Assembly: GCA_028714255.1 (NCBI GenBank)
Contig: JAQTMR010000001.1
Location: 310,001-374,000, forward strand
Length of the DNA stretch: 64,000 nucleotides
Source of the DNA: Phycisphaerae bacterium
GTDB taxonomy: Bacteria; Planctomycetota; Phycisphaerae; Sedimentisphaerales; Anaerobacaceae
Direction: 5' to 3'
Position numbers and translations under genes: made by a program
Shown here: piece by piece, positions 1-9,338 of the stretch
How the letters are laid out: every line of letters starts with the position of its first letter
How positions within the stretch are numbered: the first letter of the stretch is position 1
The notes under the pieces: model-generated
What the model was told of the DNA's origin: nothing
The model's database searches: none
Seen by the model: only the letters and a program-made list of their open reading frames with translations

Positions 1-904
1 AAGTCGTGGTCGATGTCCCCATCACCGCGCCTATCATAGTCGCAATCGCGTCTATCCCCAGCAGCCTGTCCAGCCCCTTGATTTTCCCTTCTTTATCGAC
101 CATATTCGCCTGGTGACAGCACGCCACAAGCGTCCCGATACTGTCGAACATATCCATAAACATCAAAGTAAAGATACTTCCCCAAAAGCCCCATTTCAAA
201 GCGCCGAAAATTTTCAATTGCAGCGCAATCGCCGTTATATCAAAATGCAATGAGATAAACTTATCAGGCAAAACAGTTTCTTCATCGAACATAATCGCCA
301 GGGCCGTTGATGTCAGGATTCCGACAACGAGACCGCCGCTGATTTTTCTCATCTCGAAAAAAATCATAACCAGTAAACCCGCAAAACCGATAAGAACCGT
401 TTTTGTTAAAGGCCCCGCCTTTACAAGCGTATGCTCGTCGCCCACAACCACGCCCAATTTGACCAGCCCTATGAAAGTAATAAACAGCCCGATACCGACG
501 GCAATCGCCGAAATAATAGACGCCGGTATTGCCTCGACTATTCTCTTTCGCAGCCCCAGCAACGTCAGCAGCAGAAACAACAATCCCGACAGAAACACCG
601 CCCCCAGCGCCGTCTGCCAGTCCATTTTCTCCGACACTACCAGATAAGCGAAAAAAGCATTAAGCCCCATACCCGGAGCCATAGCTATCGGTGCGTTTGC
701 GAATATCCCAACGATGATAGTACCGATTGCGCTGACTATGCAGGTAACAGCGATTAGGGCCTCTTTGTCCATACCCGTTGAACTTAGAATCAGTGGATTG
801 GCAAAGATAATGTAGGCCATCGTAAGAAATGTCGTCAGCCCCGCCACAATCTCGACTTTTACGCTGGTTTGTCTCTGTTTCAGATGAAAAACAGAATCGC
901 CCAT
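1..904 (-). CDS. NCS2-family purine permease (AzgA/PbuG-like), 3' end beyond window
   Basis: Inner-membrane transporter of the nucleobase-cation symporter-2 family, AzgA/PbuG branch, which imports adenine, guanine or hypoxanthine by proton symport (family knowledge). The start ATG at 904 has a GGGAGG-type ribosome site a few bases upstream. Read on the minus strand it opens MGDSVFHLKQRQ, then GLTTFLTMAYI and APGMGLNAFFAY, both hallmarks of the AzgA branch. Several hydrophobic helices follow, with DMFDSIGTLV and VMGTSTTT near the window edge, matching the conserved family segments. About 301 codons are present; the family usually has 430-470 residues, so the last third is missing. Substrate specificity within purines cannot be read. 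It is divergent from typA. Confidence 0.9.
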   Translation of the reverse strand, partial: MGDSVFHLKQRQTSVKVEIVAGLTTFLTMAYIIFANPLILSSTGMDKEALIAVTCIVSAIGTIIVGIFANAPIAMAPGMGLNAFFAYLVVSEKMDWQTALGAVFLSGLLFLLLTLLGLRKRIVEAIPASIISAIAVGIGLFITFIGLVKLGVVVGDEHTLVKAGPLTKTVLIGFAGLLVMIFFEMRKISGGLVVGILTSTALAIMFDEETVLPDKFISLHFDITAIALQLKIFGALKWGFWGSIFTLMFMDMFDSIGTLVACCHQANMVDKEGKIKGLDRLLGIDAIATMIGAVMGTSTTT

Positions 905-989
905 AATGTTGCCTCCCTGAACGTCATTTTCCTTTAATGTCTCATTGCGTACCAAAGCATCAAATCGCAATTTTCCCTTATATCTTATC

Positions 990-1017
990 TTGACATCCGC
1001 AAAAAACAATGTAAAAT
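990..1017 (+). promoter_or_regulatory. Predicted sigma70-type promoter of typA
   Basis: TTGACA at 990-995, a 16-base spacer and TAAAAT at 1012-1017, about 75 bases before the typA start. The -35 box matches consensus exactly and the -10 box in five of six positions. No start-site data; inferred from sequence alone. Confidence 0.55.
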
Positions 1018-1090
1018 AGCTTCTTTCCGTAACAGGGATTAAAACCAATCCTGATTATATTCACTGTTAAGATTCTTTTTGGGATTTTTT

Positions 1091-2950
1091 ATGTATTCGA
1101 ATTATATTCGTAACGTAGCGATAATCGCTCATGTTGACCACGGCAAGACAACGCTGGTGGACCAGCTTCTATACCAGTCAGGAACATTTCGGACCGAGGA
1201 GCTTGACAAGCTCGCAGGCAGCAAGCACGACTTGATTATGGACTCCAACCCAATAGAGCGAGAGCGAGGCATAACAATCCTCAGTAAAAATTGTGCGATT
1301 TACTACACCGACGGCAACGGCGACGAATACAAAATCAACATAATCGACACGCCAGGCCATGCTGACTTCGGCGGAGAGGTCGAACGTGTTTTGAAGATGG
1401 CAGACGGTGCCCTGCTTTTGGTCGATGCATTTGAAGGTCCTATGCCGCAGACAAGATTTGTCCTCGCCAAGGCACTTGAAAACAAGTTAAGGCCTATACT
1501 TGTAGTCAATAAGATAGACCGCGAAAATAGTCGTCCCCATGATGTCGTCAATGAAGTATTCGATTTGCTTGTTCAGCTTGGTGCCGATGATAAGGCGCTC
1601 GATTTCCCTGTTGTTTACGCCTCTGCAAGACAGGGCTGGGCGACAACAGACCCAGACGAAAAAACAAACAATATGCAGGTGGTATTCAAAACCATCATAG
1701 ACAATGTCCCCCCGCCGGAGGTTATCCCTGACGCTCCGCTGCAAATGCTCGTAACCAGTCTTGAATATTCGGATTACGTGGGACGAATCGCGGTAGGCAG
1801 GATTTTTGCGGGACAAATAAAAGATGGACAGAACGTTACGGTAATCGACACCGAAAATGTACATACCCTGCAGAAGGTTATGCAGCTCCATCTCTTTGAC
1901 GGCCTCGGCCGAAAACAGGTCCCCGTCGTTCTTGCAGGCGATATATGCGCGGTATCAGGCCTTGACCCTGTCGATATCGGTAATACCATTGCCTGCGCGG
2001 ACAATCCTTCGAAAATCCCCGTCATCGCCGTCGATGAGCCGACAATGTCAATGACGTTCAGAGTTAACGATGGGCCTTTCGCAGGCAAAGACGGAAAATA
2101 TGTCACTAGCAGGCAAATCGGCGAAAGACTCGAAAAGGAGCTTCAGCACAATGTCGCGCTAAGGGTAGAGCCGGGCCTAACGCCAGAAGAATTCATCGTT
2201 TCGGGAAGGGGTCTGATGCATCTCGGAATCCTGCTCGAGAATATGAGACGCGAAGGATACGAAGTCTGCGTCGGCAAACCGGAAGTAATCTTGAAAATGG
2301 TCGATGGCATACACCATGAGCCGATAGAGTTGCTTGCCGTGGATTGCCCGCTGGATTGCCAGAACTCCATAATGAGTCTTATGGGCGAACGCCGAAGCGA
2401 AATAATTAAAATAGACGCCAAAAGCGGTTCGAATGATTTTATTCATATGGAATTTTATGTACCCTCGCGGGGCCTCTTCGGCCTTCACGCAAGGATGATG
2501 AACGCAACACAGGGCAAGGCCGTTATGCATCATTCGTTTGAAAGATACGAGCCAATGCGAGGTTCGATTCCTCAGCGAAAAGCCGGCGTTATGGTAGCGA
2601 CCAATATGGGTCAGGTAACAGCATACGCCCTTGATGCTTTATACGACCGCGGCATTTTCTTTGTTGAGCCAGGCGATCAGGTATATACCGGCCAGGTAGT
2701 CGGAGAACACTGCAAGGAAAACGATATACCCGTAAATCCGGTAAGACTAAAGCAGCTCACCAATGTTCGTGCGTCGAGTAAGGATGAAGCTGCACAAATT
2801 CGCCCCGCAAGAAAAATGAGCCTCGAGTTGGCAATGGAATATATCCAGGCCGATGAGCTTGTCGAAATTTGCCCCCATTCAATTCGAATGCGAAAACGCT
2901 TTCTCAAAGAAGAGCAAAGACGCAAAGCCGCACGCCAAACCTCCAAGTAA
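1091..2950 (+). CDS. typA: Ribosome-associated GTPase TypA/BipA
   Basis: Translational GTPase that binds the 70S ribosome and acts in ribosome assembly and stress adaptation (family knowledge). 619 residues, normal for the family. The G domain shows the P-loop AHVDHGKTT near residue 13, the switch region [18 protein letters not shown] and NKID. The EF-G-like domains and the BipA C-terminal domain follow ([32 protein letters not shown]), which separates it from LepA and EF-G. I chose ATG at 1091 with GGGA six bases upstream; an in-frame TTG at 1079 would add four residues. A single-gene unit behind a good promoter; the next feature downstream is tRNA-Leu on the other strand. Confidence 0.97.
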   Translation: MYSNYIRNVAIIAHVDHGKTTLVDQLLYQSGTFRTEELDKLAGSKHDLIMDSNPIERERGITILSKNCAIYYTDGNGDEYKINIIDTPGHADFGGEVERVLKMADGALLLVDAFEGPMPQTRFVLAKALENKLRPILVVNKIDRENSRPHDVVNEVFDLLVQLGADDKALDFPVVYASARQGWATTDPDEKTNNMQVVFKTIIDNVPPPEVIPDAPLQMLVTSLEYSDYVGRIAVGRIFAGQIKDGQNVTVIDTENVHTLQKVMQLHLFDGLGRKQVPVVLAGDICAVSGLDPVDIGNTIACADNPSKIPVIAVDEPTMSMTFRVNDGPFAGKDGKYVTSRQIGERLEKELQHNVALRVEPGLTPEEFIVSGRGLMHLGILLENMRREGYEVCVGKPEVILKMVDGIHHEPIELLAVDCPLDCQNSIMSLMGERRSEIIKIDAKSGSNDFIHMEFYVPSRGLFGLHARMMNATQGKAVMHHSFERYEPMRGSIPQRKAGVMVATNMGQVTAYALDALYDRGIFFVEPGDQVYTGQVVGEHCKENDIPVNPVRLKQLTNVRASSKDEAAQIRPARKMSLELAMEYIQADELVEICPHSIRMRKRFLKEEQRRKAARQTSK

Positions 2951-2970
2951 CACATCCCTGTCTTATAAAA

Positions 2971-3053
2971 TGCGAGCGATAGGAGTCGAACCTACACGTC
3001 CATAGGACACAAGGACCTAAACCTTGCGCGTCTGCCAGTTCCGCCACGCTCGC
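2971..3053 (-). tRNA. tRNA-Leu(UAG)
   Basis: Read on the minus strand, the ends GCGAGCG and CGCTCGC pair perfectly as the acceptor stem, followed by discriminator A at 2971. The anticodon arm is CAAGG-TTTAGGT-CCTTG, giving anticodon TAG (CUA codons, leucine). The T arm carries GGTTCGACTCC. There is a class II variable arm, as expected for leucine. CCA is not encoded. It lies between typA and xseB. Confidence 0.95.
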
Positions 3054-3059
3054 CTGTCC

Positions 3060-3305
3060 CTATTCTGATTTCTGTTTTCTGTCTTCTGAATTCTCTTCTT
3101 TGCTTATCTTCTCAATACGTTTCTCGGCTTTTACCAGTATGCTCTTGCACTGATTAATCAGGGCCATCCCCTTTTCATACTGTTCGAGACTGTCCTGCAG
3201 CGGTATTTCGCCCTGCTCGATTCTTTGGACAATACCGCCGAGCTCCTTGATTGCCTCTTCGAAGGTCATTTTGCTGATATCGGTTTTATTCTCGTTTTTT
3301 GCCAT
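3060..3305 (-). CDS. xseB: Exodeoxyribonuclease VII small subunit
   Basis: Small subunit of exonuclease VII, which binds several-fold to XseA and degrades single-stranded DNA to oligonucleotides in repair (family knowledge). 81 residues, typical size. The XseB signature MTFEEAIKELGGIV, then RIEQGEIPLQDSLEQYE and a charged helical end are all present. Two ATGs are close together; I chose 3305 because GAGG lies seven bases before it, whereas it would abut the ATG at 3311. It follows xseA on the same strand after about 140 bases occupied by a dispersed repeat. Confidence 0.93.
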   Translation of the reverse strand: MAKNENKTDISKMTFEEAIKELGGIVQRIEQGEIPLQDSLEQYEKGMALINQCKSILVKAEKRIEKISKEENSEDRKQKSE

Positions 3306-3340
3306 AATCATACCTCGGCCTAATTACTTTTCTATTTTTT

Positions 3341-3452
3341 ACCGCAGAGTTCGCAGAGACGCCTAATATTGTCATTCCTGCGAAATTTATCCCTGAGGGA
3401 GCAGGAATCCATCTTCTCTTTTTCTCAGCGGTCTTTGCGCTCTCTGCGGTTA
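3341..3452. repeat. Dispersed repeat between xseB and xseA (CGCAGAG type plus GTCATTCC type)
   Basis: Two repeat families are nested. The outer unit has CCGCAGAGTTCGCAGAG at the left and CTCTCTGCGGTTAA at the right. The inner unit runs 3371-3411 and begins GTCATTCCTGCG and ends GCAGGAATCCA. The same nested arrangement recurs at 42440-42560 upstream of pdxJ, and the outer unit again near 43590. The right edge contributes the TAA stop of xseA at 3450-3452. Confidence 0.8.
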
Positions 3453-4757
3453 ACCCCTTCTATTTTGCTTTTTTTTCACTTCACTTTCAATCAAATTCCC
3501 CCCTGCCAACTCGGTTATTATGCTGTCGGCGATTTGGACATCCGCTGAATTTTTCACCAAAAGGCCGGTCCTTTTATTAGTGGTGATGCTGTACCCCCGC
3601 TGCAAAACCGATTTCGGATTCAAACCGGCCAAACGATTCTTCTGCGCTTCAAATTGCATCCTGCACTTATTTATAACCGCCTGCAGCACTACACTTGCCC
3701 TGTTTTGCAAATTATTCAAATCATCCCTCATTTTCCCCATCAGCCGATGAGGCTCAATCCTGACAATCTGCTCGTAACTCTTGTATATTCGCTCACGTCT
3801 CTCGGCCAGAAACTGTTTTACCACATCTATGATATTGCCCGTTACCTCATCTAACTGCTGCTCTCCGCTGCGAAGGCAAAAAATTATATTATTGTTCAAA
3901 CTGCTTTGGTAATTTTCCAAATCGCTTAAAATCTTCTGCATATCCGGAACCGCCACAACGCCCGCCTTGGTAGGCGTCGATGCCCTCGCGTCAGCTACAA
4001 AATCCGCGATTGTGGTATCAACTTCGTGACCAACCGCGCTTATAATCGGTATCTTCGAGTCATAAATCGCCCGCGCCAGAACTTCTTCGTTGAACGCCCA
4101 CAAATCCTCCATCGACCCGCCGCCCCGCCCGACAATCAAAACATCGAGTTTAAGATTTTTATTGCGTCTGTTTATGTCCCGCAAACTTTTTGCTATTTTC
4201 TCCGCCGCCCCATCGCCCTGCACCGGAACCGGATATAAAAACAATTTTACGCAGGGCCAGCGGTTCCAGATACTGTCCTTAATATCCTCTATCGCCGCAC
4301 CCGATTCGCTCGTTAATATGCCAATCCGCTGCGGATACTGCGGCAACGCCTTTTTATGCGCCTCATCGAAAAGCCCCTCCGCCGCGAGCTTCTTCACCAT
4401 TTGTTCAAAAGCTAATTGCAATGCCCCCACCCCGGCAGGCTCCATCCTTTCGACATAAAATTGGAACTTGCCCTGAGGCTCATAAACATCGATAAATCCC
4501 GTACCGAAAACCGCCATACCATTTTCGGGCCTGAACTTGACCTTGCTGAAACTGCTTTTCCACATAACGCAGGGCAGCACCGCGTTTTCATCTTTCAGCG
4601 AAAAATAGCAATGCCCGCTATGGTGTAGTTTCCAGTCCGTCACCTCGCCTGCGATTGTCAGCCAACCGGGCAGATTATTTTCCAGCGCCGCCTTAATCAG
4701 CGTATTAACCTGACTGACCGTATATATCTTCGTCCCGTTCTTCATCTGTTCATCCAT
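3450..4757 (-). CDS. xseA: Exodeoxyribonuclease VII large subunit
   Basis: Catalytic subunit of exonuclease VII. 435 residues from the ATG at 4757, close to the E. coli size. N-terminal OB-fold (IYTVSQVNTLIK, WLTIAGEVTDWK, GHCYFSLKDE), then the catalytic domain with GRGGGSMEDLWAFN and SAVGHEVDTTIADFVAD, both diagnostic, and a coiled C-terminal part. An in-frame ATG pair at 4781 also has GGA upstream and would add eight residues. The reading frame remains open well beyond that, into the neighbouring secreted gene, but that stretch is clearly not XseA. xseB lies downstream, so the two probably share a transcript. The stop codon lies in a dispersed repeat. Confidence 0.95.
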   Translation of the reverse strand: MDEQMKNGTKIYTVSQVNTLIKAALENNLPGWLTIAGEVTDWKLHHSGHCYFSLKDENAVLPCVMWKSSFSKVKFRPENGMAVFGTGFIDVYEPQGKFQFYVERMEPAGVGALQLAFEQMVKKLAAEGLFDEAHKKALPQYPQRIGILTSESGAAIEDIKDSIWNRWPCVKLFLYPVPVQGDGAAEKIAKSLRDINRRNKNLKLDVLIVGRGGGSMEDLWAFNEEVLARAIYDSKIPIISAVGHEVDTTIADFVADARASTPTKAGVVAVPDMQKILSDLENYQSSLNNNIIFCLRSGEQQLDEVTGNIIDVVKQFLAERRERIYKSYEQIVRIEPHRLMGKMRDDLNNLQNRASVVLQAVINKCRMQFEAQKNRLAGLNPKSVLQRGYSITTNKRTGLLVKNSADVQIADSIITELAGGNLIESEVKKKQNRRG

Positions 4758-4789
4758 TATAAGTCCAAAAGCCTTCATCATCAATTTCC

Positions 4790-4828
4790 AAAAAGAAAAA
4801 GCTGCGAGCGACCTTCGCCACTCGCAGC
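4790..4828 (-). terminator. Rho-independent terminator of the large secreted protein gene
   Basis: On the minus strand GCTGCGAG pairs perfectly with CTCGCAGC across a 12-base loop (4801-4808 with 4821-4828) and is followed by TTTTTCTTTTT. It sits 36 bases past the stop of the 1386-codon gene and just before xseA, so it separates the two transcripts. Confidence 0.85.
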
Positions 4829-4863
4829 CTTTCAATTTAACAAATCCGATTGTCCCGGAACTT

Positions 4864-7800
4864 TTACGGACAATTATCAAGCCACTGGTCGGTAAATATC
4901 TTGAGGTCGTAGTAATCAACATCGCCGTCACAGTCAAGGTCCGAGTTGTTATAACCGCCCGCCGGACCGACCCAAAGCCAGTCATCCGCAAAGTCAGCAT
5001 AATCAAAGAAGTTAATTATATAATCTATGTTGTAATCGGCACAGTTGACACATTCACCGGGGTCGGTGAACAGCATAAACGACATATCCTCGCTTGCATC
5101 GGTCTGGTCAAAAAGCTCTTGCCATGACCACTCATTCGGTCCCGCTGGGATTCCGGCAACCGCGTCATCATTAAACATATGTTCATGGTTCGTCCAGCCC
5201 CAGTCATAGTTCGGCGTATTAACATCATACACCGCCATTACACTGAGCCAGAAAATACCGTTAACATCCGGCTGTCTGAACCATTCTTCCTCCGGCAGCC
5301 TGACAGAATAACGGAACACAGGTTCATTCGGCTCTCCATGTGGATGCTTGTCATAACCGACCAAAACCTCGTCGTAATCATAGGCCTTATACTCCCATAT
5401 TACTTCATCCGGATGACTATAGGGTACACACGGGTCCTCGCCTGCCGCTGTATCGGTCCAAATTTTCAATTGGAAATAATCCGGCTTCACCGGCAGAGGC
5501 ATAAATGAACTGCCGCTGCTGCTGCACGCCTCGTAACCATAGCCGATATACGAACCCCACCACGCCATCGCCGTTACAGGCGTCCTCCGCTCACAACGCC
5601 AATCGTCAGCAACCAACTGCTCAAGAACAAACTCTTCATGCTCCTGAGTCGTCGTAATTTCAAACGCCAGGTCAAGCGATAAGCTGGTCTCCGGGTGGAG
5701 CAGTTCTACCCATGGTTGATATGGGTCAAATTCGCCTATAGTCCAAACTGCATCATCATTCCACTGCATTAGCGATGTCTTCCACCCAAACCGGGATGGC
5801 CCGATGGGAATTGGCCGGGCCTGAACTGCCAGCCAGTAAATCACCGGCTCACAGGGGTCACCTTCCTGAATGAACGCTTGTGCAGGGTCGATGTTGAAAC
5901 TGTACTTCCACGCCAAAAAATGATTTTGTGGATAATATTGGGAAACACAGGGACTATAATAACCCTCCGGCCCTTCCCACACTGGCTCAACCATAAAGGC
6001 CCCCGCGGGAAAATCCATCCGCCAGAGCAGCATATTCGGTTCCGACCAGCCGGAAGGCCCCATAGGATTATCGCTGTAAATACTCAGCGTAAACTCGACA
6101 GCCATCGGGTCCATCATAGGCATCTCATCGTAGAACCATGAACCCCAGATGCTGATATCCGTAATCGGACCGGCCGTAGTGCAGAGGAAATCATCGGCAA
6201 GAATCTGTGGTGGAAATAATGGACTACCCGTTAATTCCATTGTTGCATCTACATCGATACCGCCTGGACTGAGGTCAGGCTCCTGAAGCCACTTCGTTAC
6301 TACTTCTGTCCATCTCTCCGTAGCACCCATAGACAGCTCGTCCTCGTAGTGCGGCCAGTGACGAATCCCGGTATAGAGCTGCTCCCACTTAATCCAGTTC
6401 GGTTCCGTATCAAGCTCAAAGGCCAAATCGTAGCTCTCTCCAGACTGTGGTTCTTCAATCGGCTCAACAACTGAAGGAATCAGGGTCGCACCCGGCTGAA
6501 GTGTCCCATTGAATGGAAACCTCACAGCATCGTCCATCCAGTGCCATGGTCTTGTATGCCAGCCCCACGGATATTCGACATTAACGCCGTCAGGATAAAC
6601 CGCCGCAATGCTCAGCCAGAAGGTACGGTCCTCTGTTACATCGTTATAATCATCCTGCCGGAAGTAATCATTCGGTTCCAGGTACAAGTTATACTGATAG
6701 CAGTCGCCATCCTTTACGACATCATAACCGGGCAAACCTCCCTGATAATGCTGTTTAATTTTATCTTCGCTAAGGTTTGTGTTGTAGATAACAACTTCGT
6801 CTATGGTTCCCAGGAAAGGCAGATAACCTCCCCATCCGTATAACCTCTTGCCGATTCCAAGGTCATTGGTTGTTGAAGCCGGACCAAAATTACAGTCCCT
6901 TTCTGCTTCAAGTTCACCGTCGATGTAAAGTTTAATATCATTACCGTCCCAAAGACCGGCAACATGGTGCCACGTATCGTCTCGAAGATCTATACCTGGC
7001 ACAGACGCATCTTTATTACCATTTGTTCCGCCGTAATTTGAAAACCTGAGAAATCCGTCTGTAAGGTAGAAAGAAAATCCATAAGAAATCGCTGCACTGC
7101 CATCATGTTTATCCACTATCATGTTATACTTATCGGTTCCGGTTGCCTTTATCCACGCCTCGACCGTAAATGGCCCTGTAATATCCAGGCTTGCCGAATA
7201 AGGAACCCTGACACTATCGCTGCTCGATGCCCATTGTCCACCGCCATGGAAGTACAAAGCTGAACCAACTTTACCACTCGTCCACGCTGCACCATATATT
7301 GTCCCATCATTACCGTTTACTGAATCGCCTGCTAAAGTCCCGGCCCCTTCATCAAACTTCCAATAAGAAATTGTCGAAGGCTCTACTGCCTGATTTGCGC
7401 CGGCCTCAACCTGCCAAAGCAATTCATCGGGGTAACTGAATGTATCAGGATTATATGGATTCGGGTCCGCAACATTGCTCCAGAAACCTATCCGCCAGCC
7501 GACCGGCAACACCGCCGGCGGCTCAATTCCTTCCCAGCCAGCGTATGAACCCCACCAGTGAATACTCGTAACTGGCATCCTGCCAAGACAGCGGAAATCG
7601 TCGGCCGCCATAATCCAGTTTTGAAGGTTACCTAAGTTGTGAGACGGCTCATCCCAGCCGCAGTACGTCGCCACTGCCGACATCGGGTCTGTCTCAATGA
7701 CTGGCTGTGACCATTTCGTATGCGGCTCCAATGGCTTCTCAACCTTATTCGGCTCTTCAATACTCGTAATCGCAAATGCCATATCGCTGAAAGAGCCGCC

Positions 7801-9024
7801 CCAGTCAATAGAGGACCATACATCCGGCATCGGCCAAAGCTTGTCCGCTGCCGGACAGAGAATTGGCATTGCGCTTCGGCCGGCTTCCTGCCATGTCCAC
7901 AAACAACTGTTCCGCGGGTCGTTCGATAACGCACAAACATTAAACCAGTAAGTGTTGCCTGCTTCCTGATAGAAATATTCTGATGGCGGAAGAACAAATT
8001 CGTATTTGATAATCTCCAGACCGATGCTGTTGAAAACACCGGTTGACGTTGCACTAATTGCCCCGATGGGAATATCTGCCTCCCACAACGCCGGTTCAAC
8101 AGGCAGACAATTCGAGCCGTCATTCGCGTGTGTACTCAAATGGAAGCCAGCAAGGCCGGAACCAACATCCTCAAACGCACCCCACCAGTGAAGGTCTGTA
8201 ACCACTCCGCCTTCGCACTGCCAGTCATCCGCAAGGATAAGACGTTCATAAGCAAACCCCAGGTCATAATCATGCGCATGCAAACCGCAATTATTTGGGT
8301 TGGGCTGCTGCTCCCACTTGATATCGTGTTCTTCACTACTCGTAATCACAAACGACAGGTCTATCGGCATAGGTTCAATAGGGTCATACAACGGCGCCCA
8401 CGGTATCGCTGCCCCCGCCATTCGCCAAACAGCATTATCCATAAATACCGGAGGCAAAGCCGTCTTCCAGCCTGCCATGCCGACTTCAGGTGGGGCTATT
8501 CTGATACCCAACCAGTAAATAGTACCCTCATCCTGAATAAACGGGTCGTTAATATCCGTGATATTTATCTGATAGTAATTGTAGTGGTCGGGCCTGTTCC
8601 AAAAACCTGTGTTAGGGTCATACCAGCCTTGCTCGCCGCTGCCATACTGACGTATGGTGTATGTCCCTGCCGGAAAGACACGGTCCCAAAGTAGCGCAGC
8701 AGGTTGACTGAAGAAACCACAGGGGTCGTTCGAATAAATGCATACCCTAATCGATGAGAGCTCACCAACATAATCATCCTGCCAGGAAGTCCAAAAATGA
8801 ATATCACTTACCGCCCCGGTCGCCGTGCACTGCCAGTCGTCGGCCAGCTCTAATTGCTGCACACCTCCGCTGAGAAACGCAATGTCCCAGCCAAACGGGT
8901 CGGGTAGTTGCGGAAAGTGCATCTTGTACGGCTCGCCCTCGTCCCAATCACCCAAAGCTGTAACTGAAAAACCAAAAAACAGCAAAACTACACTCAACAA
9001 TAATTTCTGCTCTTTTCCATTCAT
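4864..9024 (-). CDS. Very large secreted repeat protein with nested LamG domain and dockerin-like C-terminus
   Basis: 1386 residues. Signal peptide MNGKEQKLLLSVVLL...ALG, so exported. Five copies of a domain of roughly 200 residues follow, each marked by ADDWQC, ADDFRC, ADDFLC or ADDWRC near residues 61, 265, 475, 944 and 1138, then a WWGS-like motif, a Pro/Asp-rich part and FWL-V. Copy three is split by a LamG/concanavalin-type domain at about 551-762 (SYWKFDEGAG to QHYQGG). The C-terminus from about 1323 has two Asp-rich helices (CVNCADYNIDYI, DLDCDGDVDYYDL) like dockerin or planctomycete anchoring tails. Role unknown: a surface or exported adhesin or carbohydrate-binding protein is the likely reading. 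Start ATG at 9024. Own terminator downstream. The repeat domain is recurrent in planctomycetes in my memory, but I assign no enzymatic activity. Confidence 0.85.
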   Translation of the reverse strand: MNGKEQKLLLSVVLLFFGFSVTALGDWDEGEPYKMHFPQLPDPFGWDIAFLSGGVQQLELADDWQCTATGAVSDIHFWTSWQDDYVGELSSIRVCIYSNDPCGFFSQPAALLWDRVFPAGTYTIRQYGSGEQGWYDPNTGFWNRPDHYNYYQINITDINDPFIQDEGTIYWLGIRIAPPEVGMAGWKTALPPVFMDNAVWRMAGAAIPWAPLYDPIEPMPIDLSFVITSSEEHDIKWEQQPNPNNCGLHAHDYDLGFAYERLILADDWQCEGGVVTDLHWWGAFEDVGSGLAGFHLSTHANDGSNCLPVEPALWEADIPIGAISATSTGVFNSIGLEIIKYEFVLPPSEYFYQEAGNTYWFNVCALSNDPRNSCLWTWQEAGRSAMPILCPAADKLWPMPDVWSSIDWGGSFSDMAFAITSIEEPNKVEKPLEPHTKWSQPVIETDPMSAVATYCGWDEPSHNLGNLQNWIMAADDFRCLGRMPVTSIHWWGSYAGWEGIEPPAVLPVGWRIGFWSNVADPNPYNPDTFSYPDELLWQVEAGANQAVEPSTISYWKFDEGAGTLAGDSVNGNDGTIYGAAWTSGKVGSALYFHGGGQWASSSDSVRVPYSASLDITGPFTVEAWIKATGTDKYNMIVDKHDGSAAISYGFSFYLTDGFLRFSNYGGTNGNKDASVPGIDLRDDTWHHVAGLWDGNDIKLYIDGELEAERDCNFGPASTTNDLGIGKRLYGWGGYLPFLGTIDEVVIYNTNLSEDKIKQHYQGGLPGYDVVKDGDCYQYNLYLEPNDYFRQDDYNDVTEDRTFWLSIAAVYPDGVNVEYPWGWHTRPWHWMDDAVRFPFNGTLQPGATLIPSVVEPIEEPQSGESYDLAFELDTEPNWIKWEQLYTGIRHWPHYEDELSMGATERWTEVVTKWLQEPDLSPGGIDVDATMELTGSPLFPPQILADDFLCTTAGPITDISIWGSWFYDEMPMMDPMAVEFTLSIYSDNPMGPSGWSEPNMLLWRMDFPAGAFMVEPVWEGPEGYYSPCVSQYYPQNHFLAWKYSFNIDPAQAFIQEGDPCEPVIYWLAVQARPIPIGPSRFGWKTSLMQWNDDAVWTIGEFDPYQPWVELLHPETSLSLDLAFEITTTQEHEEFVLEQLVADDWRCERRTPVTAMAWWGSYIGYGYEACSSSGSSFMPLPVKPDYFQLKIWTDTAAGEDPCVPYSHPDEVIWEYKAYDYDEVLVGYDKHPHGEPNEPVFRYSVRLPEEEWFRQPDVNGIFWLSVMAVYDVNTPNYDWGWTNHEHMFNDDAVAGIPAGPNEWSWQELFDQTDASEDMSFMLFTDPGECVNCADYNIDYIINFFDYADFADDWLWVGPAGGYNNSDLDCDGDVDYYDLKIFTDQWLDNCP

Positions 9025-9338
9025 AATCGTATCCTCCCTAATTAAAAATATTGGTTAGAACGACTCCACTTTTTGCGCAGAAAAACGAATTGAAATAGAA
9101 GATGGCATTTAACTCCTCACGAATTCCTCGATTCCTTTATCAAGTCTATGCAGGCTCTAAATCAGCGTCAAGAATTTTTTTCGACTTATGCTATTTTTTT
9201 TATGTTGCGGCAGCCAATTGCCGTAACTGCTTTCGCAACAACCAGATACGTAAGCTTCCCCGATAATTTCCTTGATTCGGGGCCTGCGATTTGATACAAT
9301 AACTCTGTTTTAGGGGTGATTTAATTACAGGAGGGTGA
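9025..9338. other. Divergent intergenic region with predicted promoter at 9272-9300
   Basis: About 314 bases between two divergent genes. On the plus strand TTGATT (9272-9277), a 17-base spacer and TACAAT (9295-9300) form a good sigma70-type promoter for the peptidase gene, 38 bases before its start. I see no clear promoter for the secreted gene on the minus strand and no small gene. Confidence 0.5.

Noticed and set aside
1079-1090. TTG start for typA
   Set aside because: It adds MGFF before the conserved start and has no ribosome site; ATG 1091 does.
4758-5006. Longer XseA N-terminus
   Set aside because: The open frame continues about 83 codons upstream but runs antisense through the dockerin-like end of the secreted gene and past its terminator; XseA homology starts after 4757.
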